64,000 bases of DNA from Duganella sp. (GTDB taxonomy: Bacteria > Pseudomonadota > Gammaproteobacteria > Burkholderiales > Burkholderiaceae_D), in contig JAMFSU010000078.1 in assembly GCA_026225475.1 (NCBI GenBank), positions 44,068 through 108,067 of the forward strand, read 5' to 3'. This document shows positions 38,012 through 46,675 of the stretch, in pieces. Below the pieces are notes generated by a model, which saw only the letters and a list, made by a program, of their open reading frames with translations, ran no database searches and had not been told where the DNA came from. Position numbers and translations under genes: made by a program. How positions within the stretch are numbered: position 1 is the first letter of the stretch; every line of letters starts with the position of its first letter.

Positions 38012-38848
38012 TCAGTGGATCGGGCTGAGCAAAGCTGGCTGGCCGAATTCCATCAGTTGCGCCTTGGAGCGCTCCAGATAGGTGCGCCAGAAGGACTCCA
38101 GGGCCTGCATGGTTTTGGGATCGCGATAACTCTTGCTCTTCTTGGCGTCCTCGCTGAGCAGACCGGCACCCATCACATACAAGTGCGCGCCACCAAAGTC
38201 CCCGAACAACTGGTTATCGGTGACCAGTTGCAGTTCCTTGGCCGGGTCGATTTTCCTGACCGACAAGCCTTTATCGGCATAAAAGCTGGAAATCGAGGAA
38301 TTCTCCAGCATGTCCGATACCAGCAAGACGACCTTGGTGCGTGCCCTGGACTTTTGCACCAGGCCAGAAATCGCCTTGACGCTGGCCAGCACATCCGACT
38401 TGGAAATCTCGCCGGTGGTGCCATCGAAGGCACTGCGCAGCGCCCCGCCGGCCAGTTGTGCGGCCAGTTGCGGCTGGTGCGTGATGCATTGGTCGAATTT
38501 GGCCAGCGCTGTCTTGGAAATGTCGTTGCGCTTGGCCAGGTCCAGCACCGGATCAAGCCTGCCCGATGCGACGACCTCGGTGTAATGGCCCTGGGTATAG
38601 GCAGAGAAGGTGACAATGCTGAAGCCATTGCCAGCGCTCAGGAAGGGCTTCAGATTGTCCGCCACTGACTGGCGCAGCGCTGCGTTGAGCGGCGTGGTCT
38701 GGTCGATGGCGATGAATAGCTCGGTATCGGCAGTTGCTGTCGGCGTGACGACCAGCTTGTTGTCATAGCAGGTCGGGATGGCGTCCAGCTGGCCCGCCAT
38801 GGCAGCGCCGCACAAGAACATGCCACCAAACAGGGCAAAGAGTTTCAA
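38012..38848 (-). CDS. Secreted VWA-like protein, third gene of envelope operon
   Basis: A 278-residue exported protein with signal peptide MKLFALFGGMFLCGAAMA and cleavage before GQLDAIP. The fold looks like a von Willebrand factor A domain: LFIAIDQTTPLNAALRQSV is a degenerate MIDAS start (DQTTP in place of DxSxS), then FSIVTFSAYTQGHY and TKVVLLVSDMLENSSISSFY as later strands, and AHLYVMGAGLL near the end. The imperfect MIDAS leaves metal binding uncertain. Its start overlaps the stop of the membrane-protein gene by 4 bases, so both are translationally coupled. I know no named family for it; function unknown. Confidence 0.8.
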   Translation of the reverse strand: MKLFALFGGMFLCGAAMAGQLDAIPTCYDNKLVVTPTATADTELFIAIDQTTPLNAALRQSVADNLKPFLSAGNGFSIVTFSAYTQGHYTEVVASGRLDPVLDLAKRNDISKTALAKFDQCITHQPQLAAQLAGGALRSAFDGTTGEISKSDVLASVKAISGLVQKSRARTKVVLLVSDMLENSSISSFYADKGLSVRKIDPAKELQLVTDNQLFGDFGGAHLYVMGAGLLSEDAKKSKSYRDPKTMQALESFWRTYLERSKAQLMEFGQPALLSPIH

Positions 38849-40455
38849 AGCAGATCCTCCAGCTCAGCATCTGCTTCGCGCGCCTTGCGTTCATTCTCTT
38901 CCTTCAAGCGCTTCAATTCAGCCCGCACCAGTTTATCGAGATCTTCCGGCAAGGCCGCAATGATGGCCCTTTTTGCATCCTTGTCGTTACCCAGTGCATT
39001 GAGCTGCGCGATGACCTGATCCAGGCTCGCATTGCCGGCAACGGCCGCTGCCACTGCAGGAGCAGGAGCAGGAGCGGGAGTGGGAGCCGCCATCGGTGCG
39101 ACCGCCACTGACACTGCCACTGCAGGTGCCGCTACTGGTTCTACCGGCGCGCTGGCCTCAATTGCGCTGGCCTGGTGGGCGGCAACCGCAGCGGCATGCC
39201 GACGCTCATTTTTGCGCTCTTCTTCGTCGGTCAGACGGGTTTCCTGGATGAAGTCACGGAAGGTCTTGCTCAGATGCTGGCCGGAGGTGCCAACGGCACT
39301 GTTCTTGTCCATGATCTTGTGTTGCAGGACGGCCAGCTTGGCCTGTGCCGTGTCGGCAATCCTGCGGTAGTGTTCGCGCACTGCGCTGTAGCTGGAGTAG
39401 CGGCCGCTACCAATATCGCGGAACGCCGCCGCGCTGTTCTTGCCAGCGAAGCCCCAGCGATGGCCGAAAATGACGCCCAGAATTTGCAGGAACACGAACA
39501 CGAATGCCAGCACAATGAAGGTTGCCCAACCGCCGTGGCGATCAATATCGGCTTCATCACTGACGGCCTTCTTGTCGGCGGCATTGTTGGAGGCACTGTC
39601 GGCGTCGGGAAGACGCACATTGGCAGCTGACATATCGAGACTGTTGCCGGCAGAACGCGCGGCACTATCGGTCTGGTTGTTGCTCAAGGTCACGCGCGAC
39701 TCGAGTTCGCGTTCGAGCACCTGGCCGCGGACATAGGTGGCCAGGGCCGCCACCAGCAAGACGAATACTACGGTTGCCTTGGTAATTGTGTAACTGGTCT
39801 GATCGCCGACGCGATTGCACAACTGCACGTAGGACGGCAGGTGATCGTCTGTTGATTGAGGAAAGGCCAGTGAAATGTCTTCCGTTTTCATCTCGCCATT
39901 GCGATTCCATCTGGCCCGCGCCTGCTTAATCAGCCCGGACTTATACAGCTCATGACCGGCAAAGTGCGTGAATGCCACCAGAATGATGGAAATCAAAAAG
40001 GCGATGCCGTAAGCACCGGTCTGTTGCAGATTTTCGCTGGCGCCGGGCAGGGTATAGCCGGCCAACACATACGAAAAACCCATCGCTTCAATGAACACCA
40101 TCGAGATCGTCAGCAGCCAGATCCAGTTGGGTGTGTTGGTGCGACCGTTGTCGCCAGCCTTGGTCAGATATTTGACCTTCTCGTTGAAGTCATGTTCGTC
40201 CTGAACGTGAACGAATGACTTGTATTCCTGGCACAAGGTGCGCTCGCCGGTGAACCAGCCAGGAGCGGCGGTGTCCTCGGTGGCGTTGCGCGAGAGCGTG
40301 GCGATCCGACCCACCAGCGGAAACGTCACCCAGGTGTTGAACCACCACCATTTAACCTTCTCCCACAATGCCACAATGACGACAGCCGCCAGCAGCACAC
40401 TGACGATGCTCCAGGCTGCTTGCGGATAGGTTGCAAAGAACTCTTTCATGTCCAT
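38845..40455 (-). CDS. Five-pass inner-membrane protein with Ala/Pro linker and helical tail
   Basis: A 536-residue protein that I do not recognise. Five hydrophobic helices lie at about 13-30, 111-133, 148-167, 224-242 and 308-330. A polar Asn/Asp/Ser-rich loop (about 250-305) separates the last two. After the fifth helix comes a conserved-looking cytoplasmic or periplasmic region (HRWGFAGKNSAAAFRDIGSG), a long Ala/Pro/Val-rich low-complexity linker (about 420-475) and a strongly charged terminal helix (about 477-536). It is the middle gene of a three-gene unit: 21 bp after the OmpA-type lipoprotein gene and overlapping the VWA-like gene by 4 bp. It may be the membrane hub of an envelope complex; this is inference. 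Confidence 0.8.
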   Translation of the reverse strand: MDMKEFFATYPQAAWSIVSVLLAAVVIVALWEKVKWWWFNTWVTFPLVGRIATLSRNATEDTAAPGWFTGERTLCQEYKSFVHVQDEHDFNEKVKYLTKAGDNGRTNTPNWIWLLTISMVFIEAMGFSYVLAGYTLPGASENLQQTGAYGIAFLISIILVAFTHFAGHELYKSGLIKQARARWNRNGEMKTEDISLAFPQSTDDHLPSYVQLCNRVGDQTSYTITKATVVFVLLVAALATYVRGQVLERELESRVTLSNNQTDSAARSAGNSLDMSAANVRLPDADSASNNAADKKAVSDEADIDRHGGWATFIVLAFVFVFLQILGVIFGHRWGFAGKNSAAAFRDIGSGRYSSYSAVREHYRRIADTAQAKLAVLQHKIMDKNSAVGTSGQHLSKTFRDFIQETRLTDEEERKNERRHAAAVAAHQASAIEASAPVEPVAAPAVAVSVAVAPMAAPTPAPAPAPAVAAAVAGNASLDQVIAQLNALGNDKDAKRAIIAALPEDLDKLVRAELKRLKEENERKAREADAELEDLL

Positions 40456-40476
40456 TCCCTCTGATGAAATTATTAT

Positions 40477-42156
40477 TTATTGATACATTTTTGGTTTGAA
40501 GTCGGCCACGTAGGGCGTCGCCCCGTGCAGGTAGACCAGCTTGCCAGCCTTGGCAACTGCGCCACCGTTACTCTCGAAGACGATATCGACGCACTGCACG
40601 CCGCCCTGGCCGTTGACGAACATGCGATACAGCAAGCCCTTGCTGCCGAGGTAGGTATTGACCTCTGGTTTGAGTGACACCTCTGGTGTGGCGCCATTCT
40701 TTTTTGCCGGGTTGTAATTCCGGTAGACCTTGAACTCCGGCAAGCTGGCGAGGGCACCGTCGCCGGCCAATACCGCCACCTTATTGATGACGATCTGGTG
40801 GCCGTTGACCTGGTCTGTCCAGGTCTTGCCATACAAGCCCGGAATATGCTCGCTGGTCCTGTAAGCCTTGCCATCGCCGAGCGCCTTGACGCTATTGGCC
40901 ACACGCGGCCGGTCGCGTGTGCAGTCGTCCAGCACAATTGGCGTATCAGCGTAGGCCGTGCTGATCAGGGAGAAGAACGACTTCTTCGGTTCAACCTGGC
41001 CGATACTGGCAACATTGCTGGAGGCCACCAGCGGTACGCCGCCGAAATCAATCGTGTCGCCGCGCACACTGGCGCGGCTCGCGCCGGTGGTGCTGGCCGT
41101 CGGTGTGGAAGGCGGTGCGGTTGTCGAAGGGGCCGCCGACTTAGCGACACTTGCCGCATCGCCACTGGCGGCCTTCTTGCTTTTAACTGTCTTGGCGGCG
41201 CCAGGTCGCACCGCAGCTTGGCTGGCGCTGGCCTCCGCGACTTCGCTGCGTGCACGATAAAACTCAACGTGTGGCTTGCGCGCTGCGAGGTAATTATCAA
41301 AGGCGGTCTTGTCTGTCATCTCGACGATATCGACACGTCGGTTCTTGGCACGACCCTCATCGGTGCCATTGTCGGCTACCGGATAGAACTCACCCGCACC
41401 CTGGAAGTAGAGGCTACTTTTGGGCACGCCATGGTCTTCCATGAATTTGGTCACAGCGCGCGCGCGGCGCTCCGACAGATCTGCATTGAGCTGTGACGAG
41501 CCGGTGTCATCGGTATGCCCCACCAGCAAGATCTTGCGCTGACCGGCTTGCGCCAGGTACTGCGCCTTTTCCTTGAGATCCTGAATCTCGGCGGCGCTTT
41601 TCTGTGGGTTGTAAGTGTCGGCAATGGCCGCAAAATATTGCTGCGCACGCGGCGTCAGTCGGTCAGAATTGCTTTCGAAGTGGCCCCCGGCACTGGCCGG
41701 ATCGCGGATCTCTACCAGCGAACCGGCCGCCTCCGGCTTCTTTGTTTCGGCAGCGCCACCGGTGGCCGCCGAGGTGGCGATTTCCTGACCATTGCTGTCG
41801 AGTGAGGTCACCTGCAGATCGAGGTTGTATTGCTTGGCGATTTTCGATAACGCGCAGCGGCGCTTGTCGATATCGTTGCCGATCAGCCCACCGATGGCAC
41901 CACCTAGGGCGGCACCGATGAGTAGGCCCTTGTTGGAGCCGTTGACTTGCTTGCCGATGAGCGCGCCGGCCAGAACGCCGACGCCAATGCCGATGTTGCG
42001 GGCGTTTTGGGAGCAGGGATCATCGCTGGCAAAGGTTTCCTTCAATGACGGGCGACCAGTCACGGGATCGACTGCACATCCTGAAGCAAAGCTGGAACAA
42101 ATGGCGACGACGAGAGTACGGACGACGATCTTCTGGTAGGTCTGGTTTCTTCTCAT
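40477..42156 (-). CDS. OmpA-type lipoprotein with glycine zipper, first gene of envelope operon
   Basis: A 559-residue lipoprotein. Signal MRRNQTYQKIVVRTLVVAICSSFASGC has lipobox FASGC with Cys27 as the lipidation site. A glycine-zipper segment at about 55-94 (IGIGVGVLAGALIGK and IGAALGGAIGGLIGNDID) follows. An OmpA-like peptidoglycan-binding domain occupies about 155-285, with FESNSDRLT, LVGHTDDTGSSQLNADLSERRARAV and NRRVDI. Then a Ser/Thr/Ala/Pro-rich linker (about 305-365) and an unknown C-terminal domain (about 405-559) with two cysteines, C412 and C522, that may pair. The next upstream ATG (42195) gives a poor signal, so 42156 is chosen. Likely bridges outer membrane and murein. Confidence 0.85.
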   Translation of the reverse strand: MRRNQTYQKIVVRTLVVAICSSFASGCAVDPVTGRPSLKETFASDDPCSQNARNIGIGVGVLAGALIGKQVNGSNKGLLIGAALGGAIGGLIGNDIDKRRCALSKIAKQYNLDLQVTSLDSNGQEIATSAATGGAAETKKPEAAGSLVEIRDPASAGGHFESNSDRLTPRAQQYFAAIADTYNPQKSAAEIQDLKEKAQYLAQAGQRKILLVGHTDDTGSSQLNADLSERRARAVTKFMEDHGVPKSSLYFQGAGEFYPVADNGTDEGRAKNRRVDIVEMTDKTAFDNYLAARKPHVEFYRARSEVAEASASQAAVRPGAAKTVKSKKAASGDAASVAKSAAPSTTAPPSTPTASTTGASRASVRGDTIDFGGVPLVASSNVASIGQVEPKKSFFSLISTAYADTPIVLDDCTRDRPRVANSVKALGDGKAYRTSEHIPGLYGKTWTDQVNGHQIVINKVAVLAGDGALASLPEFKVYRNYNPAKKNGATPEVSLKPEVNTYLGSKGLLYRMFVNGQGGVQCVDIVFESNGGAVAKAGKLVYLHGATPYVADFKPKMYQ

Positions 42157-42667
42157 ATTTCTTATGTGGCAAGCAACGATATCGCAGCGTGGCATGGTGG
42201 CGATATCGATATAAAACCAATCCAGTGGACGCCCCCCGGCATCCCTGCTTGCGCCATGTCAGCGGCAGCAGTCACTGTCTGGCAACCTTGTATTGCCACC
42301 ATCAGCATGGTAATGACCAGCGGCGTGGCAAACACTACGTTTTTTCATTGTTGTACATCGATTGCATTTATCGATGGGGCACGACCGCCTGCTGTTTTTC
42401 ACGCAAGCGAGTCAACACGGTGCAGCAAAAATATACCATGTGGCAATGCATGGAATCGAAATAAATCCACAAATAAGCAAAAAATTAATTGCAAATCTGC
42501 TGACGCAATTCAATTTTCTAGCGCATGTCCACTTTGATAGCGGATACTGCCAAGTATCTTTCTTGGGCACTCATGCGCACGCAGGTTCGGGCCGCGCATC
42601 AACATTGGGACACGGCACCGGCCTGATGGCCTGTGTGCAAGGACGCAATCATCAATAGCGAACCAGT
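42157..42667. other. Non-coding region upstream of the envelope operon
   Basis: About 510 bp between the OmpA-type lipoprotein start and the second promoter-leader element, with no supportable gene. It is richer in A and T than the neighbours around 42420-42530 and must contain the operon promoter on the minus strand. No known motif noticed. Confidence 0.5.
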
Positions 42668-42744
42668 AAGATTCGATTGACCCCGGTTTTAGCGACCGGT
42701 ATTCTGCATGCGTCCCTGACAAAGAGGGGACCGGGTTTGACGGC
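42668..42744 (+). repeat. Repeated promoter-leader element, copy 2
   Basis: Second copy of the element at 37268-37344, three bases different. The promoter, the spacer dyad and the GTCCCT / AGGGGAC hairpin are unchanged. In this copy the leader runs on directly to the small-protein gene; the 120-odd extra bases and terminator of copy 1 are absent. Confidence 0.9.
42677..42705 (+). promoter_or_regulatory. Strong sigma-70-type promoter with dyad in the spacer, copy 2
   Basis: TTGACC (42677-42682), 17-bp spacer made of CCGGT-N7-ACCGG (42683-42699) and TATTCT (42700-42705), identical to copy 1. Expected to drive the small-protein gene at 42835. Confidence 0.7.
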
Positions 42745-42834
42745 CCGTGCGTATTTCCGGCCTTGTGCCCGCCACCCTCCTTGTATTGATTGCGAGGCAC
42801 TGGCGGGTCTGTTGATATATCAGACGGAGACAGC

Positions 42835-43203
42835 ATGACCGACAGCAGCAAGCAAACCGAGCACTTCCAGCACGCCGACATCCGCGGCGACCATCAAGAC
42901 ACCTACCGCCAACACCGGCCTGCGCATCAGGACTTCCACTGGATCGAAGGCAAAGCGCAAGGCAGTCCCTACGCCAAGTTCCTCGAAACTACCCTCGATG
43001 TGACTGCCGGTATTCACACCTGCCTGCAAATCGCCTACGCCAGCGATATGGAACGCGTGGCCAATCTGGACGCCGATACCGGTGCGACCACCGCACCCGC
43101 CGTCGGCATCGTCGAAGCGGATCAGTTGATGCGGCTGGCGATTGCCTCCGCCGGATTGATCCGCGATGAGGCGCGGCGGCGGGTGGAGGTGTTGAACGAC
43201 TGA
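42835..43203 (+). CDS. Small protein of unknown function, paralogue B
   Basis: A 122-residue soluble protein nearly identical to the product of 37562-37927; differences include FSG to IRG near residue 17, one extra Thr (ETTLDV), L to M and A to V in the first helix, and C to S in the second. Such changes are mostly conservative, so both copies appear to be under selection. The start is ATG after ACGGAGACAGC. The leader is 130 bp from the promoter and includes CCGCCA (42769-42774) with TGGCGG (42801-42806), the same stem as in paralogue A. No function known. Confidence 0.8.
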   Translation: MTDSSKQTEHFQHADIRGDHQDTYRQHRPAHQDFHWIEGKAQGSPYAKFLETTLDVTAGIHTCLQIAYASDMERVANLDADTGATTAPAVGIVEADQLMRLAIASAGLIRDEARRRVEVLND

Positions 43204-43281
43204 AGACGATGTAACAACTTGGGCGCCGCCTCCTTAGTCCCGGAATTCTCTGGTATGCAGTTTCCGGGTTGGCGTCGGCAC

Positions 43282-43422
43282 CTAGTCATCGAGCTGCGGT
43301 ATGGTCTGTGCTGCAGCATGGCCGATACCTAGTTGCAGCTTACCTGTGAACGGGTGGAGGACTTTGGACAACGTAGATTGCATACGCTTGCACATGTCGG
43401 CAGCGATGATGACGATGTTCAT
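43282..43422 (-). pseudogene. Remnant of the 5' end of glmU
   Basis: Read on the minus strand from the ATG at 43422 the sequence gives MNIVIIAADMCKRMQSTLSK and then VLHPFTGKL, which matches the nucleotidyltransferase signature of GlmU (normally LAAGxGxRMxSxxPKVLH..GKP), with the two key glycines changed to Asp and Cys and the Pro to Ser. It stops after 46 codons, whereas GlmU is about 450. GlmU makes UDP-GlcNAc; this fragment cannot. A real glmU must exist elsewhere. It lies in a stretch of gene debris before the nonulosonic-acid cluster. Confidence 0.7.
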
Positions 43423-43806
43423 AGAGGGAAATGGCGGCAATAAACAATGGATAGGATGAAACGGCAATGCCGAGGTGGTTGGACGCGTCTGGTCAGCGAA
43501 TTTGTCATGTACTGTATTGAGTATTTGCGCCATAAATCTGGGTATTTATGTCATAGATCGGCATTTTGGCGTAGAAAATCACGAGATAAGAATCTTGCAT
43601 GTTGGCAGGAATGAGCGATAAAAGCCTCGTTAATCGTGCATTGATGGCGTGGGTGCGCGTGCTTTAATTTGTCACACACTGGCATAGCTCGCTCTGCAAT
43701 TTGGCTGATTTGAAGCAATGGCAATGACGAACAATGGACAACGGCAGAACCCAAGAACAAAAAGAGCGTTCCAAGGGCGCCCTGATGCTTTTACTCTGGA
43801 TAGACG

Positions 43807-44239
43807 ATGCAAACTGAAACAATGATTGACCTGAGGTATGCCCATAGTCCGATTACCTACTTGATCGGGCGTCACCGGCATGACAATCGTTATCTGGCCA
43901 GCAAACTATTGAAGCTGGCGGATGTGTTACGCAAGGTGTTCTATATCGAAGAAGGCGACGCTGCGCGCGCAGAGCGCAGTGCTGGCCGGTTAGGGCGGCT
44001 CGCTGGTGATCAAATTCCATCCATCTGACGACTTGCATCTACATCCCGATTTTAAGAATGAGATGTATCGTTATGGCATTCCTTATAAAGATTTTTTCGA
44101 GATGAACGGTTTTGCCATTGGTTTTCAGTCGTCACTGTACAACTTCAGCAAGTTTGTGGTGATCAATTCGTCGTCGGCTGTGCGTTATATCAAGCAGATG
44201 CAAGGGCAAGACAAGTTCATTGGGATCAAGCTGGATTGA
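43807..44239 (+). pseudogene. Frameshifted remnant, possibly of a surface-glycan glycosyltransferase
   Basis: Two short open stretches in different frames follow each other: 43807-44028 (with SPITYLIGRHRHDNRYLASK and LRKVFYIEEGD) and, in another frame from about 43994, SLVIKFHPSDDLHLHPDF, GFQSSLYNFSKFVVINSSSA and a natural stop at 44239. Together they look like one broken C-terminal region; IKFHPSDD and the SSLYNFSK..VINSSSAV block recall polysialyl/CDP-glycerol-type transferases, but I cannot name it. It lies directly before pseC, so it may be a lost part of that locus. Confidence 0.45.
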
Positions 44240-44371
44240 GGTATGGCGGCATTAGTGCTTCATGCGTGGCCGGGTCGAGCCAATGACGCTTGCCACAGTT
44301 AATTTTTGTGTTGAGATAACTTATCCGAATTAAGTACTCAGTAACACGCACATCATTATTCGGTAGAAAAA

Positions 44372-45538
44372 ATGGGCAATATGATTCCGTATGCGCGTCA
44401 ACATGTCACTGAAGACGATATCGAAGCTGTCGCCAATGTTCTGCGTTCGGTATATCTGACCCAGGGGCCGACCGGACCTGCGTTTGAGAAAGCAGTTGCG
44501 ACGCATTGCGACGTTCCTTACGCATTTGCTGTGACTAATGCCACATCGGCGTTGCATCTCTCTTGTGTGGCACTGGGCGTCGGGCCTGGCGATATTGTAT
44601 GGACTACGCCGATCAGCTTCGTGGCGAGTTCCAATTGCGCGCTCTACTGTGGCGCAGAAATCGATTTTGTCGATATCGACTCGCGCACATACAATCTCGA
44701 TGTGCGCGCGCTCGCGACCAAGCTGGAGCAGGCTGAGAAAATCGGTCGTTTGCCTAAAGTCGTGATACCTGTGGATTTGTGTGGGCAGTCTTGTGACATG
44801 GCGGGCATCCATGCATTGGCAATCAAGTATGGCTTCAAGATCATTGAGGATGCATCGCACGCCATTGGCGGGAAATATCGTGGCGAGCCCATTGGAAACT
44901 GCCGCTATAGCGATATTACTATCTTCAGTTTTCATCCGGTCAAGATCATTACCACCGGTGAAGGTGGCATGGCGCTCACGCGTGATCCAGAGTTGGCGCG
45001 GCGCCTGCAGTTGCTGCGTAGTCACGGCATCACGCGTGATCCTGACATGATGCAAAAACCATTGGATGGGCCCTGGCATTATCAGCAGGTCGAGCTTGGC
45101 TTCAACTATCGCATGACCGATATCCATGCTGCGCTTGGCTTAAGTCAAATGAAGAATCTGGATGCCTTCATCGCACGACGACATGCACTGGCGCATCGCT
45201 ATGACAAGTTGCTGGCCGATTTGCCGCTGCAGTTGCCGTGGCAGCATCCGGACTCCCATTCGGGCTTGCATTTGTATGTGATCCGTCTGCAATTGGATAA
45301 AATAAAAAGCACGCGTCGGGAAGTTTTCGAGCGCTTATGGGCAGACAATATTTACGTCAATCTGCACTACATGCCTATTTATCGTCAGCCTTACTATGAG
45401 CGGTTTGGATTTGATAAGGCTTCATTTCCGCAAGCCGAACAGTATTATGCCGAGGCCATCAGTATTCCGATGTATCCCGACTTGACTGAAGAGCAGCAGG
45501 ATATTGTGTGCCAGCGTTTGCGCGAACATCTCCGGTAA
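44372..45538 (+). CDS. pseC: UDP-4-amino-4,6-dideoxy-N-acetyl-L-altrosamine transaminase (PseC)
   Basis: PseC is the PLP aminotransferase of the second step in pseudaminic acid synthesis. The 388-residue product has the DegT/DnrJ fold: MIPYARQHVTEDDIEAV start typical of PseC, AVTNATSALHLSCVALG, IEDASHAIGGKYRGEPIG and the PLP lysine in FSFHPVKIITTGEGGM (Lys191). The C-terminus ISIPMYPDLTEEQQDIV is the usual substrate-side ending. A second ATG three codons in (44381) is possible. It heads the locus; no pseB lies upstream. The sugar-methyltransferase gene follows 31 bp later. Confidence 0.93.
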   Translation: MGNMIPYARQHVTEDDIEAVANVLRSVYLTQGPTGPAFEKAVATHCDVPYAFAVTNATSALHLSCVALGVGPGDIVWTTPISFVASSNCALYCGAEIDFVDIDSRTYNLDVRALATKLEQAEKIGRLPKVVIPVDLCGQSCDMAGIHALAIKYGFKIIEDASHAIGGKYRGEPIGNCRYSDITIFSFHPVKIITTGEGGMALTRDPELARRLQLLRSHGITRDPDMMQKPLDGPWHYQQVELGFNYRMTDIHAALGLSQMKNLDAFIARRHALAHRYDKLLADLPLQLPWQHPDSHSGLHLYVIRLQLDKIKSTRREVFERLWADNIYVNLHYMPIYRQPYYERFGFDKASFPQAEQYYAEAISIPMYPDLTEEQQDIVCQRLREHLR

Positions 45539-45569
45539 AAATATAGACTCCTGGTTCATCATAATTGAC

Positions 45570-46658
45570 ATGACAATGCTCCCCGTTTCAGATCGCTCTA
45601 CTGCTGCCATTCGTATTCTCGAACAGATGTTGGCAGACTTGCGGATGCAGGATACGATTTTCCAGCCGACCAATTTTTGGGCGCAGGCATCGGCGCCGAT
45701 CATCGCTGAATTGCAGTCCTCTGGGTTTGATGAGTTTCGCCGATTGGGACGTACGCGTGATTTCTTTGTGCCGACCTATGGCCCACCAGGAGGTGGATTT
45801 GCGGAGGATGACTTTGAGCATTTGAAGGCGGTAATTGTGCAACTGGCGCCGGCCGGCAGCAAGAAATACCAATCCTTGTTGCACATGCTGTCGGGTGAAA
45901 TCTGGGCGCTGGCGGACTATCGGGTATTGCAGGCGGCAAATGCAAGTTTGCTGCCAGACGGCATGGATCTGTCACGTTTCTCAGAATCTGATGTCGGCGC
46001 ACCGCAAGAGCAGTTCCACTTCGAAGGGCGTGCCTTCAGCCGTTCTGCACTCAATTATCTGAACGGCTTGAGTTTCTTGAAACAGCAACTCGGCAGCGAA
46101 GTTTCCGGTATTCGCAATGTGCTGGAGATCGGTGGCGGTTTTGGCACACTGGGTGAGATTTTGCTGCAAGCCGGCGAGTTCAGTTACATCAATGTCGACA
46201 TTCCGCCGACCGCTGCCGTGTCCAGTTACTATCTGGCGCAGCAGTCGGGTATCCAATTTACCGATTACGCGCAGACGCGCGCGCTGCAGAGTATTGCCGT
46301 GCCGGATGCGCCGCAGCAGATGGTGTTGTGCCCTTGGCAATTGCCGGCAGTGCAAGGCAAAATAGATTTGTTCGTCAATTTCATTTCGTTTCAGGAAATG
46401 GAGCCGCATGTGGTGGCCAATTATCTGCAGCATGTCGACCGCCTGGGTGCCAGATTTGTGCTGCTGCGCAATTTACGCGAAGGCAAGCAGGTCAAATCTG
46501 CGCAACATCAATACGGCGTTGAAAAGCCGATTCTGGGTAGCGATTACGATGGCCTGTTGCCAGCGTATGATTTGCTGGCGACGAATGTTTATCCGTTCGG
46601 TTATAAGACCGTGGATGGCTTCCACTCCGAATTGCGCCTGTATCGTCGGCGTGCCTGA
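45570..46658 (+). CDS. Putative sugar O-methyltransferase (NanM-like)
   Basis: A 362-residue protein of the putative sugar O-methyltransferase family found in nonulosonic-acid and LPS loci. The SAM-binding motif is NVLEIGGGFGTLGE at 183-196. The N-terminal 150 residues include FWAQASAPIIAELQSSGFDEFRRLGRTRDFF, typical of the family, and the catalytic part includes DLFVNFISFQEMEPHVVANYL. It is predicted to methylate a hydroxyl of the nine-carbon sugar or its precursor. It lies between pseC and pseF, which supports a role in the same product. A further ATG at 45576 is possible. Confidence 0.82.
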   Translation: MTMLPVSDRSTAAIRILEQMLADLRMQDTIFQPTNFWAQASAPIIAELQSSGFDEFRRLGRTRDFFVPTYGPPGGGFAEDDFEHLKAVIVQLAPAGSKKYQSLLHMLSGEIWALADYRVLQAANASLLPDGMDLSRFSESDVGAPQEQFHFEGRAFSRSALNYLNGLSFLKQQLGSEVSGIRNVLEIGGGFGTLGEILLQAGEFSYINVDIPPTAAVSSYYLAQQSGIQFTDYAQTRALQSIAVPDAPQQMVLCPWQLPAVQGKIDLFVNFISFQEMEPHVVANYLQHVDRLGARFVLLRNLREGKQVKSAQHQYGVEKPILGSDYDGLLPAYDLLATNVYPFGYKTVDGFHSELRLYRRRA

Positions 46659-46675
46659 ATCATGAGCGGACCAAC

